From Silene noctiflora (taxonomy: Eukaryota > Streptophyta > Magnoliopsida > Caryophyllales > Caryophyllaceae), in assembly GCA_009801015.1 (NCBI GenBank), contig VHZZ01004887.1, forward strand, positions 42,345 to 70,036: a DNA stretch of 27,692 nucleotides, read 5' to 3'. Made by a program: the position numbers and the translations under genes. Each line of letters starts with the position of its first letter. The first letter of the stretch is position 1. The notes beneath the pieces were generated by a model. That model was not told where the DNA came from. It worked only from the letters and a program-made list of their open reading frames with translations, and searched no databases. Of this stretch, positions 9,595 to 19,356 are shown piece after piece.

Positions 9595-10375
9595 ATTTCT
9601 AATTGTTTGTACCATGTGTAAAAAATTGTGATTTTTGATTGACCTGATCATGGTGTATGATTACTACCATAATTTGTTTGTACTTGTTTACCTAATTTTA
9701 TTTGTTTTTACCATGTGGATTATCGTTAATTATCTGGGGAGTTAATTTTAAACTCGAGATCTTTGATCATTCTGATCTGGTATATGATTAAATAATTATT
9801 TGCTTGTACCTATTTACCTATTTTATTTATGTGTACCATGTGGATTATCGTAAATTATTCGGGATGTTTTAAACTCGAGACCTTTGATTAAACTGGTTAT
9901 ATTATGTGATTACTTGTACCTCTTTACCTATTTTTATTTGTTTGTACCATGTGGATTATTAATTATTGTGGATGTTTTAAACTCAAGACCTTTGATTAAC
10001 TCGATCGATATATAATTTCGTTAATTTGCTTGTACCTATTTTTTATTTGTACCTAGTGAATTATTCTGAATTATTCCGGATGTTTTAAGATTAATTAACC
10101 CGATTATGGACATTATGTTTATGATAATTTGCTTGTACCTGTTTACCTATTTTTATTCATTTATACCGTGTAGATTATCTGAATTATTCAGAATGTTTTA
10201 AACTCGAGATCTTTGATTAACCAATATTAACAATAATTTGCTTATACCTACCATCTAATTTTCTTTGGTTGTACCATTATCGACTTATCGTGAATCATTT
10301 AGGATCTTTTAAACTCGAGATCTTTGATTAATAACCTGAATTGAATTGGTACAATATGTTTAGGATAATTTGCTA
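9595..10375 (+). repeat. Degenerate tandem array, about seven ~110-bp units
   Basis: Each unit carries in order: 'atttgcttgtacctatttaccta', split here by changes, then 'tttttatttgtttgtaccatg', 'tggattatcg.aattatt.gg', and 'ttttaaactcgagacctttg' followed by 'attaa'. The 'taccatgtgg'-type word appears near 9610, 9710, 9834, 9945, 10049, 10163 and 10270, so the spacing is about 103-123 bp. Units differ by substitutions and small indels, which indicates an old satellite-like array. The complement of the 'aactcgagacctttg' block resembles a degenerate SINE B box, so the unit may have arisen from a SINE fragment; that is inference. Confidence 0.75.
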
Positions 10376-10978
10376 TTACACTACAATACCAAAAAATGTG
10401 TAAGACACATAGTTTACTTTTAAAGACAAGTTTAAAAAAGGTATTTTATTTTATGTAACATGATAAGCTGTCCCATTAGTGATGTCCCTTGTGTTAAGGT
10501 AAGCTTGCGTGTTGAACAATCAGATTATTTCTAAATTATTTCATAACATTTAAGATCTTTTATTGTTTGGTTCCTGCCTCTATAATTTATGTGAATCAAT
10601 ACAATTTATTATTTGTTATTGATATCACAGTTGCATTATTATTTTATATATAATAATAATAATGCTTCTGCCTAATGTTAATGATAAGACGCGTTGACAT
10701 AGCTTAAATAATTTTTTTTTTTGATAATAATTTATGTAAATGTATATTGCATTCCCATCAATTGTTGTTGGCAATCTTTAAAAATATTTATTTTTATTTT
10801 ATTAAGTGTCATAATTCTTATGCAAGATGGAATAATTTAGATTTTAGACTTTGAAAAAAGGGTATTTTGGTAAAAATGGGTTAAATAGTTTATACTAATT
10901 GAAAATTAAATTGTTTAAGTTTTTATTTTGTCGATCCTGTTTATACCCGGTTATGAGGCCCTTTTGATTTATGGCTTG
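10376..10978. other. AT-rich intergenic stretch
   Basis: Apart from short A/T runs I see nothing assignable here. Confidence 0.4.
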
Positions 10979-11168
10979 TGCAATTACTTAAGGGCTAGTA
11001 GGGGTAGTCGCCCCTGGTGTAATATGCACAATGAATAATTGAAGATTTTAGTTGAAATTTTCGATTTTCCCCATAACTTACTCTACTACACTAAGTAGTT
11101 CGTTGATCTGATGCTGGAATTTCTCGTTCCCCAATGTCAAATCCTGACTCCGCGCCACTGCAATTACT
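10979..11168 (-). mobile_element. 170-bp insertion flanked by 10-bp direct repeats
   Basis: TGCAATTACT occurs at 10979-10988 and 11159-11168. The DNA between begins, on the minus strand, 'gtggcgcggagtcaggattt' and ends '..ggggcgactacccctactag' plus 'ccctta'. The motifs 'gtggcggagccagg' and 'ggggcgact.cccct' are familiar from a common plant dispersed repeat. The 10-bp duplication fits a retroposed element or a Mutator-like MITE. No terminal inverted repeats survive and the family is not assigned. Confidence 0.5.
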
Positions 11169-11686
11169 AGTTGTCGAATAAAATCTGATTACCATTGTAC
11201 AAGTCGAGAGTAAAGCACTGAATTATACTTCCTTAGTTTCAGTCATTTGTTCACCTTTAATTAGTATATCACACCAGAATCCAGATAACTGAGAGCAAGA
11301 GAGTAAACCATTTCGATGTCTCATATAGTTTTTGAACAAATGGACTAATAATCTAATATGTAGAGAAAATATGCAAATTACTAAAAAGTTAAAAATGATT
11401 GTACAATATATTACAATGGGTCAGTTAGGAGGAAATGTATACAATTATGTACTAATTACAATGCATGACACACAAAGGTGTGACCTATTTCTAACTTTTG
11501 ACATGTTGGGTTAGAGTGATTAATTAAACAAGGTTAGCAAACCATACAAAAAGAACACCAAAAAAGGGATTTAAAATAAATAAACAATGGTGCATGGAAA
11601 TATGTATAGAGCAAAAATTATTTTTGTAGGGTAAGCAATTGGGCTTTTAGATGGAGACGTAACACGGTAACGGGTTTTTGATCGGG
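11169..11686. other. 3' flank of the P450 gene
   Basis: This stretch is downstream of the P450 stop codon. A lone MITE-like arm ('ttagtttcagtcatttgttc', about 11234-11253) resembles one end of the 'ctccctccgt' elements. No perfect AATAAA lies close to the stop on the minus strand. An AATAAT-like word near 11620 could serve as the poly(A) signal, but this is weak. Confidence 0.3.
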
Positions 11687-14600
11687 TTAGAGGCTCCGAA
11701 AAATAACCGGAGCACCGTGTTGTGGATATAGGAGCATAAGGATCGTTGGAGCGTGCTTGTAATTAGGTGATAGATCGAATGTGAAGCGTTGCAAAATCAT
11801 AGCTATGGCTAATTTGGCTTGCAATAAAGCTAGATTTTGTCCGACGCATTGACGGCCTCCAAGACCGAATGGCATGAATGCGGTTGGGTGGGTTGCGGCC
11901 CGAAAAGCACCTTGAGAGAAACGGGTCGGATTGAATTCCAACACATCGGAACCCCACAATTCAGGGTCGTGATGAACACCAATAATTGGGATTAAGAGTT
12001 CCGTTCCTTGTTTGATATCAAGCCCTCCAAGATTCACATCGTTCTTGGTACGTCGAATTGTGGCTACCACCGGGGTGTATAGTCTTAACACTTCGTATAC
12101 AATCATTGTCAGCTGCACGAATTAATTAAATCCCTGTTAGTCTCATGTAAAACTGACTCACGCATAGATTAAATTAAATGTATCAACCTGTTTGAAAAAG
12201 TAATTCTCTCAAACATTATGAATCGAATCAATAGAATTAATGAATTGTGATGTTATGCAAGTAAATTCAAGACTATATGTGATGCACATATATATCCGAC
12301 GATTATAAGGTATGTTGTTTTTAGTGACCTGAGTTTGAATCACGTTAGTACTTGTCGATACCCATTAAAAGGTGATTAAGTACAAGTAAACTATGATTAA
12401 CAACTTAATTTTCTACCCTTTATGTAGTTAATTTTTTGTTCTTTTTTCCTTGAAATTAGACAAGAAAGACACAAATAGACAAAAGGAAAAGTTGACACAA
12501 GATTACTTAGGTGGGGAAACATTTACATACCGTTTTAAGATTAGAAACATCATCTTTAGTAGGGATATCACGTGCTCCACACACTCTAAGAACTTCCTCA
12601 CGTGCCAATTGTTGCCATTGAGGGTGCATTGCTAAGAGAATAGTTGTCCATGTTAATAAGTTTGAAGTTGTATGTTTTCCCGCAAAAAAGAAACTTTTAC
12701 ATTCTTCAACAATATCATTTTCTGTTATTTTTGTACTTGTTGATTTATTCTCTTCATATTCCATACTTGCTCGTATCAACACCTCTAATAAATCCCTATC
12801 ACATTCCTCATTCTTATCCAACTTTGATCTCTCCTTCCTATCATTTATCAAACTCCTTAATGATGCCTCGATTTCCCGATCTAGTTTCCATGTCGTCCGG
12901 TTCCTCTTTGTTGGCAAGAACCTATATATACATCAAAAAAGGAAAAAACCAAACCCGTCATGATTATATATACTTCATTATAGAATTATGTTTTATGAAA
13001 TTTGTCACATCAGGTGGTCATGATAACCAGCTTTCATGACTTTATCAGCTTGTTTTATAAATAATTAAAAGTTAAGCGTGTTTAGATGAAAGTAATTATG
13101 TAAATACCTGTAACCCGGAACAAAGACCTTTTGGAAGGACTCGGCTGCGAAGACGATTTGCTTAGCTTGTAATTGGTAGATTTTCTTGCCAATATCATAA
13201 CTACTACCAAAAATGGTCCTTGTAATAACCTTTTCTGTCAAATTTTGAAACCATTCCGAGACATCAAGCTCAACCTTCCCTGAATTAGACATTAAGGACC
13301 ATTTGTCCAACATATGGGCCACACTCTTCCCCATTATGGGTATCATCATCTGCTCCATTTACAATTTTAGTTTTGGGTTAGCTCTTTTAATAATATCTTC
13401 ACTAATACATATATATACTTCAAAAATTACTACTCTATAATTATTACATTCTCATTTTAATCTTAAGCCGATCAGTTCTGAGTTGGCTGTTCAGAGCGCA
13501 AGGACACCCTCTAACGGAGACCTCCCAATTCGTCCCCCGGCTAGCTCAAGCAGTCTGCCGACAGCTAACGGGTTTGGAGCTGAGATCCCGTGCCAGCCCT
13601 CAAAGCCAATCCTCTCATTTTAATCCTTATTGTTACCCTTTTTAAAAAGTGTTTGTATAAGATTGTTTTATCATGAGATCAACCGGCTTAAAATATCTTA
13701 TAAATTGTAGGTCATGCATAGAATGTATGACTTACTTTGAGGTTTTCGAGGTGGAAGAAGGGTGAAATGATCTTTCGACGATGAGCCCAATCGTCTCCGT
13801 TGAGCGACACTAGACCGTTTCCTTCGAGCTTTCTCACAAGAGGGTGTGACTCGTATTTTTCATACGAGTGTGCATTAGTCGAGAAGATCTCCCTAATTAA
13901 TTCCGGGTCCGATATAGTTAACCTTGGAGTTGTTCCGAACCATATTAGGTACATTCCACCTATTTAATCCAATTAAAACCATGGTTAATATCGTCACGTT
14001 ATAATCCATGAGGTGTTTATAATAAACAATAATAAAATTCCATAATTATCGCAAATTGGACAATAAATTTAATTATGTTCATTACGTTAAGTTATTATAC
14101 TTTGTGACATATAACAAACTAAGCCACTCTTTAAGAGATAATTTATTTAGTCAACAAATTTAGAAACAAGAATTAAGTCTTGCTCGAGTTTTTATTTTTG
14201 ATTAAAAAAGCGATTTTAATGTTGACAGAATTCGAATAACACTATAAATACAACTCCTTGTATGTAGCTAATTACTTGTTATTATAGGAATTTAACATTT
14301 ATTTTTTTAATTATGCATGATGAGGATAATAGTAAGAAAAATAGATTATTATTTTTTTCCTTTTCCTGATGGAGAAAACTAACATGGCCTACGATAACAT
14401 CTTAATAAACATTGCCTCCCATTTGAAACTTATCTTATTAAATGCAACAACAAACAAGCAACAACAAACAAATAAAGATAATATTAAGATGAAAACAAAC
14501 AAAATAAATATTTTTGGCCCCTTTTGATGCAAATTTATAGTATACATGAGGCCATGTAAAAGAAAAACAAAGGTTTTAAATGATAATTTGGATTATATTA

Positions 14601-15287
14601 AATTATCAAACAAAAAAAAAAACATTATTGTTTCTCCAAATTATTGTTTGAATTGACATTTTGATCTTTTTGGACACATTATTTTCTTTGTTCACAACTA
14701 AAAAATGATACTTCTATGATGAACCCTGTGAAATATACTCGCCTCAGGTTGATCAAATATACGCAGTTTTACCTTTGCCTTAAAAAATTCAGGCAAGGTC
14801 AAAACATAAGGCAAGTAGACAGGTCATGAGTACCACCTCTCGTGATTTTACCAACTAAACTAGTTGTCATCTGCAGGTGTATACGTAATGTTTGACCCGA
14901 GATAAAAACACGACCGAGACCGAAAAACAAAGAAAAGACATAATAAAAACATGCATTTCATGAAAAAATAACAAATGAAGAAATAGAATTACCATAAATT
15001 TTCTTCCAATTATGGTAAAAAGGAAGAACTCTAGGAAGAATATTATGAGAAAAAGCCATAGGTTGTGAAGAAGCTTTAAGCATCATTTCAACCAATTCCT
15101 TCATATTTCCAATGAATAAATTATAAGGAGGGCCTTTAATTCCTTGTTTTGAGAAATGTTTTGCAATTTTTCTTGGTTTCCACCATAGTTGTATAACAAG
15201 CTTTGTTACAACTATTATGGCTATTATCATAGCCACATTTACCATTATACCCTTCATCACCATTCTTGTACCCTCTTCATAATCCAT
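11687..15287 (-). CDS. CYP734A: Cytochrome P450, CYP734A family (brassinosteroid C-26 hydroxylase), five exons
   Basis: Exons on the minus strand are 15287-14993, 13959-13736, 13349-13108, 12921-12531 and 12112-11687 (stop TAA). All four introns (1033, 386, 186 and 418 bp) have GT..AG ends, and the joined phases give 525 residues against about 520 for Arabidopsis CYP734A1/BAS1. The ATG at 15287 is the first after an in-frame stop and has G at -3 and +4. Visible parts: a membrane anchor at about 13-34, the proline hinge GPP (52-54), the I-helix oxygen-binding AGKHTT (334-339), the K-helix ExxR as EVLR (391-394), FNPTRF, and the heme loop FGLGGRQCVG with the iron-ligand cysteine at about 473. 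CYP734A-typical stretches include WWKPRKI, FSKQGIKGPPY, EECKSFFFAGK, NLLTWTTILL and YPQHGAP. Family enzymes sit in the ER membrane and inactivate castasterone and brassinolide by C-26 oxidation; that role is inferred from similarity. Another CYP72-clan substrate is the main alternative. No break is seen. Confidence 0.93.
13450..13625. mobile_element. 150-bp GC-rich insert in intron 2 with 13-bp target duplication
   Basis: TCTCATTTTAATC occurs perfectly at 13450-13462 and 13613-13625. The 150 bp between them are 57% G+C by my count (86/150), in an intron that is otherwise strongly AT-rich. Perfect 13-bp direct repeats are the usual mark of LINE-driven target-primed retroposition. No terminal inverted repeats, clear Pol III boxes or poly(A) tail are visible. 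The source could be a cDNA of a structured RNA or host transcript, a SINE, or a captured organellar fragment. It does not match the plastid or nuclear rRNA sequences I can recall. The intron's splice sites are unaffected. Confidence 0.7.
14722..14872 (-). mobile_element. tRNA-derived SINE remnant in intron 1
   Basis: In the gene's sense orientation the stretch reads 'tagtttagttggtaaaatca', like the A box of a tRNA ('tagctcagttggtagag'), then 'cgagaggtggtactcatgac', and later 'aaggcaaaggtaaaactgcg'. The last word is close to the 'aaggcaaaggtaagactgcgtac' body shared by Au/TS-type plant SINEs, as I remember them. The B box is degraded and no clear target duplication was found, so it is an old copy. 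It lies entirely within intron 1 of the P450 gene. Confidence 0.5.
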
Positions 15288-15449
15288 AGCATATATTTTC
15301 ACTTCTTTTATAACTTTGATAGATATATATAATAATTATTCTTGAAATAAAATCAAATAAAATGGAATAAGATGAAATAAAGTCTCTTTTTTTTTTGTAA
15401 TATATATAAGTTTTAAGGGTTTTTTTTTTTGTTTTTTTTTTTTAATATA

Positions 15450-15455
15450 TCACAT
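15450..15455 (-). promoter_or_regulatory. Start-stop upstream ORF (ATGTGA) in the P450 leader
   Basis: The only upstream ATG I find between the predicted transcription start and the main ATG is followed at once by TGA. Its context is weak (T at -3). It lies about 165 nt before the main start. Minimal start-stop uORFs are known to stall ribosomes in some plant leaders (AUG-UAA in Arabidopsis NIP5;1). Whether this AUG-UGA acts likewise is unknown and depends on the real transcription start. Confidence 0.4.
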
Positions 15456-15494
15456 GAAGGGGGACAAATACAGCTTTTATTTGCTTCAATTTAT

Positions 15495-15540
15495 AGAGAG
15501 AGAGAGAGAGGAAGAGAGAAGGAAGAAGGAAGGAGGATGC
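15495..15540 (-). promoter_or_regulatory. Pyrimidine-rich leader tract with (CT)n microsatellite
   Basis: On the P450 sense strand this is a C/T tract: (AG)8 on the plus strand at 15495-15510, followed by purine-only AG/GGA runs to 15538. CT-rich tracts just downstream of the TATA box are typical of plant 5' leaders. It lies in the predicted 5' UTR, close to the expected transcription start. Confidence 0.5.
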
Positions 15541-15563
15541 AAACAGAAATGTTTTTATGTTTG

Positions 15564-15572
15564 TTTTATATA
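15564..15572 (-). promoter_or_regulatory. TATA box of the P450 gene
   Basis: TATATAAAA on the minus strand lies about 280 bp before the start codon. Transcription would begin roughly at 15530-15540, giving a leader of about 245 nt. It is the best TATA match near the gene, and the CT-rich leader tract follows it directly. Confidence 0.55.
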
Positions 15573-15628
15573 GAAGGTCGCCATTAGAGTCAACTTATGA
15601 GGGCAATTTTTGTAATTTTTTTAGAAAA

Positions 15629-15829
15629 TACTCGTTAATTGTTCTCATTTAGTTTTGGCACAAAGACTAAGAAAAGACGATGAGACCAATTATTAAATGA
15701 TAAGTGGATCAAATTGATTGTAAAAGATCAAATTGTTCATCAAGTTCATTCTTAAAATAGAAATGACAACAATTGGCTAAGACATCCAAAAATAGAATAA
15801 GACATTAGATGATGGGAACGGAGGGATTA
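15629..15829. mobile_element. 'ctccctccgt'-type MITE in the P450 proximal promoter
   Basis: The right end is 'gggaacggaggga'. The interior shares 'acaaagacta', 'gtaaaagatcaaattgttca', 'aaatagaaatgacaac' and 'aagacatccaaaa' in order with the copy at 9092-9270. The left end ('tactcgttaattg') is diverged. It lies about 55 bp upstream of the TATA box, so distal promoter elements are separated from the core by this ~200-bp non-coding insertion. Confidence 0.6.
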
Positions 15830-17199
15830 ATAATTTTTATTTTTTCTAATTTAAGTGAGAGACAAAATAGTCATTCTCTTGTGGGATTAACCAGGATTAA
15901 TGTTTTAATTATCCATAAATTATGCAAATTAAATTTTCTTTTTTTTTTTTGTTTAAAATATTTATTTTTGTTTGATGTTAGTCTCTATTAGTAGATATAT
16001 GGCTATTTTAGGTCCACATCTAGCAAATTAAAGTTATGAACGAGATGGATGACATATTGAGAATATACAATTAAATGATAAATATGTAAGCACGGGTATA
16101 AAGTCGGGTAATGTGAGCTAGACATATAATGTAGTAAAGTTATTTAAAAACGAGATCAGTAATAATCATTATTTATAAAATAAAAACGAGTTAGGAATAT
16201 AACAAGCAGCTAAAAGTGTGCTAAATCATTGGTGAATTTATAATGACATCCAAATAGTTAAAAAAAACCCATAACCTCGAAATAATTTATATATTTTCGT
16301 TTATTATTTGTAATAACGGAGATTTTTTGCGATTAAAAATAGCTCAAATCAAATATATAAAGGGATCTTATAATATTATAATATTGTATTTGGTTTATGA
16401 ATCCATCACTAACTAGCTTAGAACATGGTCCAATAACTAGTGTATACTCTGCTGATGTCATGCCATCAATTTCACTATAATTGATAGGATATCAGGGATG
16501 AAGACAAGAAAAAAAAAAAAAATTGGAACACATAAGGTGAATCACATATTCTTAATTATGACGGTTACTTATGAGTTATGACTGTCACAAACTTAAGACG
16601 ATTAACAATTAATTAATTTATATAATGTTAAAAGTAAAAGGGTTTGTGAGAGGTCTAAAATCTGCATGAATCCCTTTTTATATATGATCCACTCAACACA
16701 AGAAAGAAAAAAGACAGAAAGCTAGTGTTGTATTGTCATGGTAATTGTCTTTTAGTAAAATATAAAAACGTGAGATATAATGAATAATACACTAGAAGCT
16801 AAAAAAAAATGAAAAAGAGAAAAGATTGGGTAAGAAAATAATTACCCATATGAGAAAAATCTACTCATTTCCTATAAGAATTTATAAAGCTTAAAATGTT
16901 ATTCAATACCTTAAATGATTGCTCGTATTTTGGCACCTATATGTTTCTCCCAATCTCTCCTATATCTTTTAACAATAGTTATTATATGAGACCGTCTTCT
17001 AATAATCTATTATGACATTTATATACTCATTTATTTATTTTGGATGACTTTAGACCATTATCTTAAATGCGCACTGGATAACCCCCGAGAATAAGTGATA
17101 GCCTACGAACTATGTATATTAGGTTAACCACCTTTTTCTTTTTATCAAGGCGACAATTATGGTTGAAATCTAGAAAAAATACCGTCATTTCTAAAGAGA
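15830..17199. other. AT-rich upstream region
   Basis: No gene or clear repeat is seen, only A/T runs (for example around 16508-16521) and short direct words. Distal promoter sequence of the P450 gene could lie here; I could not identify specific binding sites. Confidence 0.35.
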
Positions 17200-17262
17200 C
17201 TTGAATCTGAAACCTTTGATAATTACATCCAAATTTTAACAACTAAACTTGATCCATGCATA
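17200..17262 (-). mobile_element. tRNA-like SINE head fragment
   Basis: The minus strand carries 'tttagttgttaaaatttgg' followed after about 25 bases by 'ggtttcagattcaagtctc', matching A-box and B-box layout with considerable divergence. No SINE body or tail was found, so this is a low-confidence call. Confidence 0.3.
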
Positions 17263-17408
17263 CATTTTCATATTACATATGCATTTCATAGTATATAACA
17301 TGAAGTACCTTGTTTTTTATTTGTCTAACTATTTCATAACTTGGTTTGAATTACCTTCTTACCAATTAATCACTAAATAATTCAATGTAAAATCGTTTAA
17401 CAAGAAGT

Positions 17409-17864
17409 TTAGGTCCTGTTTGATAAATGAAATATTGGCCAAATTTTAGCATATTGGAGAGATTTAGCATGTTTGACTTATAAATATGCTATTTAGAGTG
17501 TTTGGTTAATGGCATATTGAAACAATATATTATGGTCCAATATGCTATTTTGCAATATGCCGCTCCTACTAGTATATTGGGTTAGCATATTAGAAGAAAG
17601 ATAAAGTGTCTTCTTTACCCCTTTTAAAAAATACTTACCCTACTTACATATATTTAATAAATAATTTATTTATGTCTTTATTTGTCATTGTACAAAGGAG
17701 TTAAACAATATGCTAATCTGAAACTGTCAATTACCAAACACCTCTAGTATAATTATGCTAAATCATTCTGCTAGTCAAACCCGCTACATTATTATGCTAG
17801 TCAAATCTACTTTCTAAATCTGCTTATGCCAATATTAATCTGTCGTTTACCAAACAGGGCCTTA
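17409..17864. mobile_element. PIF/Harbinger (Tourist-like) MITE
   Basis: The left terminus GGTCCTGTTTGATAAA (from 17412) and right terminus TTTACCAAACAGGGCC (to 17861) are inverted copies with two mismatches. TTA at 17409-17411 and 17862-17864 is the 3-bp target duplication typical of PIF/Harbinger. The 450-bp interior repeats 'atatgcta' words and has no transposase frame, so it is non-autonomous. Confidence 0.75.
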
Positions 17865-17924
17865 GTCTATTTTTAAAGTAAAGCCACTATCAACCGGTGA
17901 ACTATCTAATTTAAGCAGTAAGTA

Positions 17925-18262
17925 GATTATACATCCGATGTATTACCACGAATTTTATAGTTTCTGAGCATTGTAATAAAGTTTTTGAGTTTTGTTTTAA
18001 AAATTTTGAGTTTTGCCATAAAGTTTCTGAGTTCATTCATTTACACATTAAGCTCGAAAAATTACAATAAACTAAAAAACATTACATATAAGTTTAGTTA
18101 AATTTGAGTTTTGACAGAAAAAAATTAAAATTTAACTTATAAACTTTAATACGTTCAGAAAAAATATACATATGCTAAAAAACAATGAAGTCTGAGGTAA
18201 AAAGTTCAGAAAAAAATACTCATATATTCAAGAACAAATAATGTATGAGGTATTACATCCGA
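17925..18262. repeat. AT-rich repeat with 'tacatccgat' ends and 'agtttctgagtt' words
   Basis: 'ttatacatccgatgtattac' near the left and 'ggtattacatccgatatatg' near the right bracket a block in which 'aagtttctgagtt'-like words recur four times in a row (about 17957-18032). It may be a diverged non-coding element. The boundaries are approximate. Confidence 0.35.
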
Positions 18263-18374
18263 TATATGTTCCTCTTTCTCTAATCCAAGTCCCTAACTAC
18301 ACGATTTATATTCCTATTACATTACTCGTATAATGAATTTAGAACACAAATTGATGTTAGTCTAAATCTAAAAT

Positions 18375-18562
18375 TACACTCTCTCCGTTTCGGTTATTTG
18401 TTTGTCTTTAATGAGCAATTAAATTCTCCACGCTTGATTAGATTCACTATTTATCATGTATAAGTGATCTCTCCTCTTTTCTTGATTTTGATTCGACAAT
18501 TAAAGGCAAATAAATGACGAATGACAAGTGAGAAGTGAGAAGTGACAGAGAGGAGGGAAGTA
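18375..18562. mobile_element. Stowaway-like MITE
   Basis: The left part 'ctctctccgtttcggttatt' with 'tgtctttaat' is mirrored by 'attaaaggcaaataaatgac' and a terminal 'gaggagggaagta'. It is ~190 bp, non-coding and AT-rich, with TA at both edges, consistent with a Stowaway-type insertion. Confidence 0.5.
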
Positions 18563-18833
18563 AGGTTTATAGTGTACAAGCAAGTAGTTGTTCCAATCTA
18601 AGCACATAAAAATGTGACATATTCCGACTTAAATTGGTGGACACCGTGAAGCAACGGCAGTTTCGCATGACATGCCATCTGTTATACCTTCTTATATGAA
18701 TCATCATCCATCCTAATGATAATCAACTATATATACCTTCATTAAAGATATTGATTTTGATGTTTTTAAATGCCATTATGTTAAAACTCATAAACAAAGT
18801 TATATACTTCTCATTGTTTGTATTTTTTTATTT

Positions 18834-19007
18834 TGGGTATCTCAGTCAATTGTTATCCTTTTTATTTTAAGAATGAATTTGATTAGCAATTTGATCATTT
18901 AAACTCAATTTGTTCTACTTGCCATTTAGTAATTGACCCCCTGCTCTTTTCTTATTAGTCTTTGTACCAAAACCAAATGACAACAATTGACAAGAACGGA
19001 GGGAGTA
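18834..19007. mobile_element. 'ctccctccgt'-type MITE, inverted copy
   Basis: This is the same family as 9092-9270 and 15629-15829 but in the opposite orientation. It opens 'gtatctcagtcaattgttat', includes 'cttattagtctttgtacca', and ends 'cggagggagta' (18997-19007). CAGTCAATTGTTATC is mirrored by 'gacaacaattgac'. Confidence 0.6.
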
Positions 19008-19356
19008 GTTCATATAAATGCAATGCATGCAAAAGAAATAAAAACTACGCATTTCCTCTGATTCACACCAAAAGTAACATTTAGTTTTTGGTGGTCAAAC
19101 TTTAAAAAATTTGATCAAGAACTTGGCTAAAAGTATAAAGCTTTGAAAAACGAAACTTATATATATAGATTTGTTATGAAAAAAACTTTCATAAAATTTT
19201 ATTTATTGTACAAAAGTGGCGTATAAATGAAGAAAAATTAGGTTAAAATACCGCCTCGAAGACCACCCAAAACAAGTGTTACCTTTGGTGTAGCTCGGAA
19301 GGAGTACATGATAAATTATACAAGTGAAATTTCCTTTTGATGAATTGATATATATA

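Noticed and set aside
9595-10375. Repeat array as a CRISPR array
   Set aside because: The repeats are ~110 bp, degenerate and have no unique spacers of regular size. The genome is a plant's.
12644-13039. 131-codon plus-strand frame
   Set aside because: It is antisense to exon 4 and intron 3 of the P450 gene, and the low-complexity translation is a shadow of the true gene.
13463-13612. Intron 2 GC-rich insert as a ribosomal RNA or tRNA gene
   Set aside because: It does not match the plastid 16S/23S or nuclear 5S/18S/25S sequences I can recall and shows no tRNA cloverleaf arms. It is kept as an insert of unknown origin.
15288-15302. Upstream extension of the P450 start to a GTG at 15302
   Set aside because: Plant nuclear genes start at ATG. 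The ATG at 15287 has a strong context (G at -3 and +4) and no ATG lies between it and the preceding in-frame stop.
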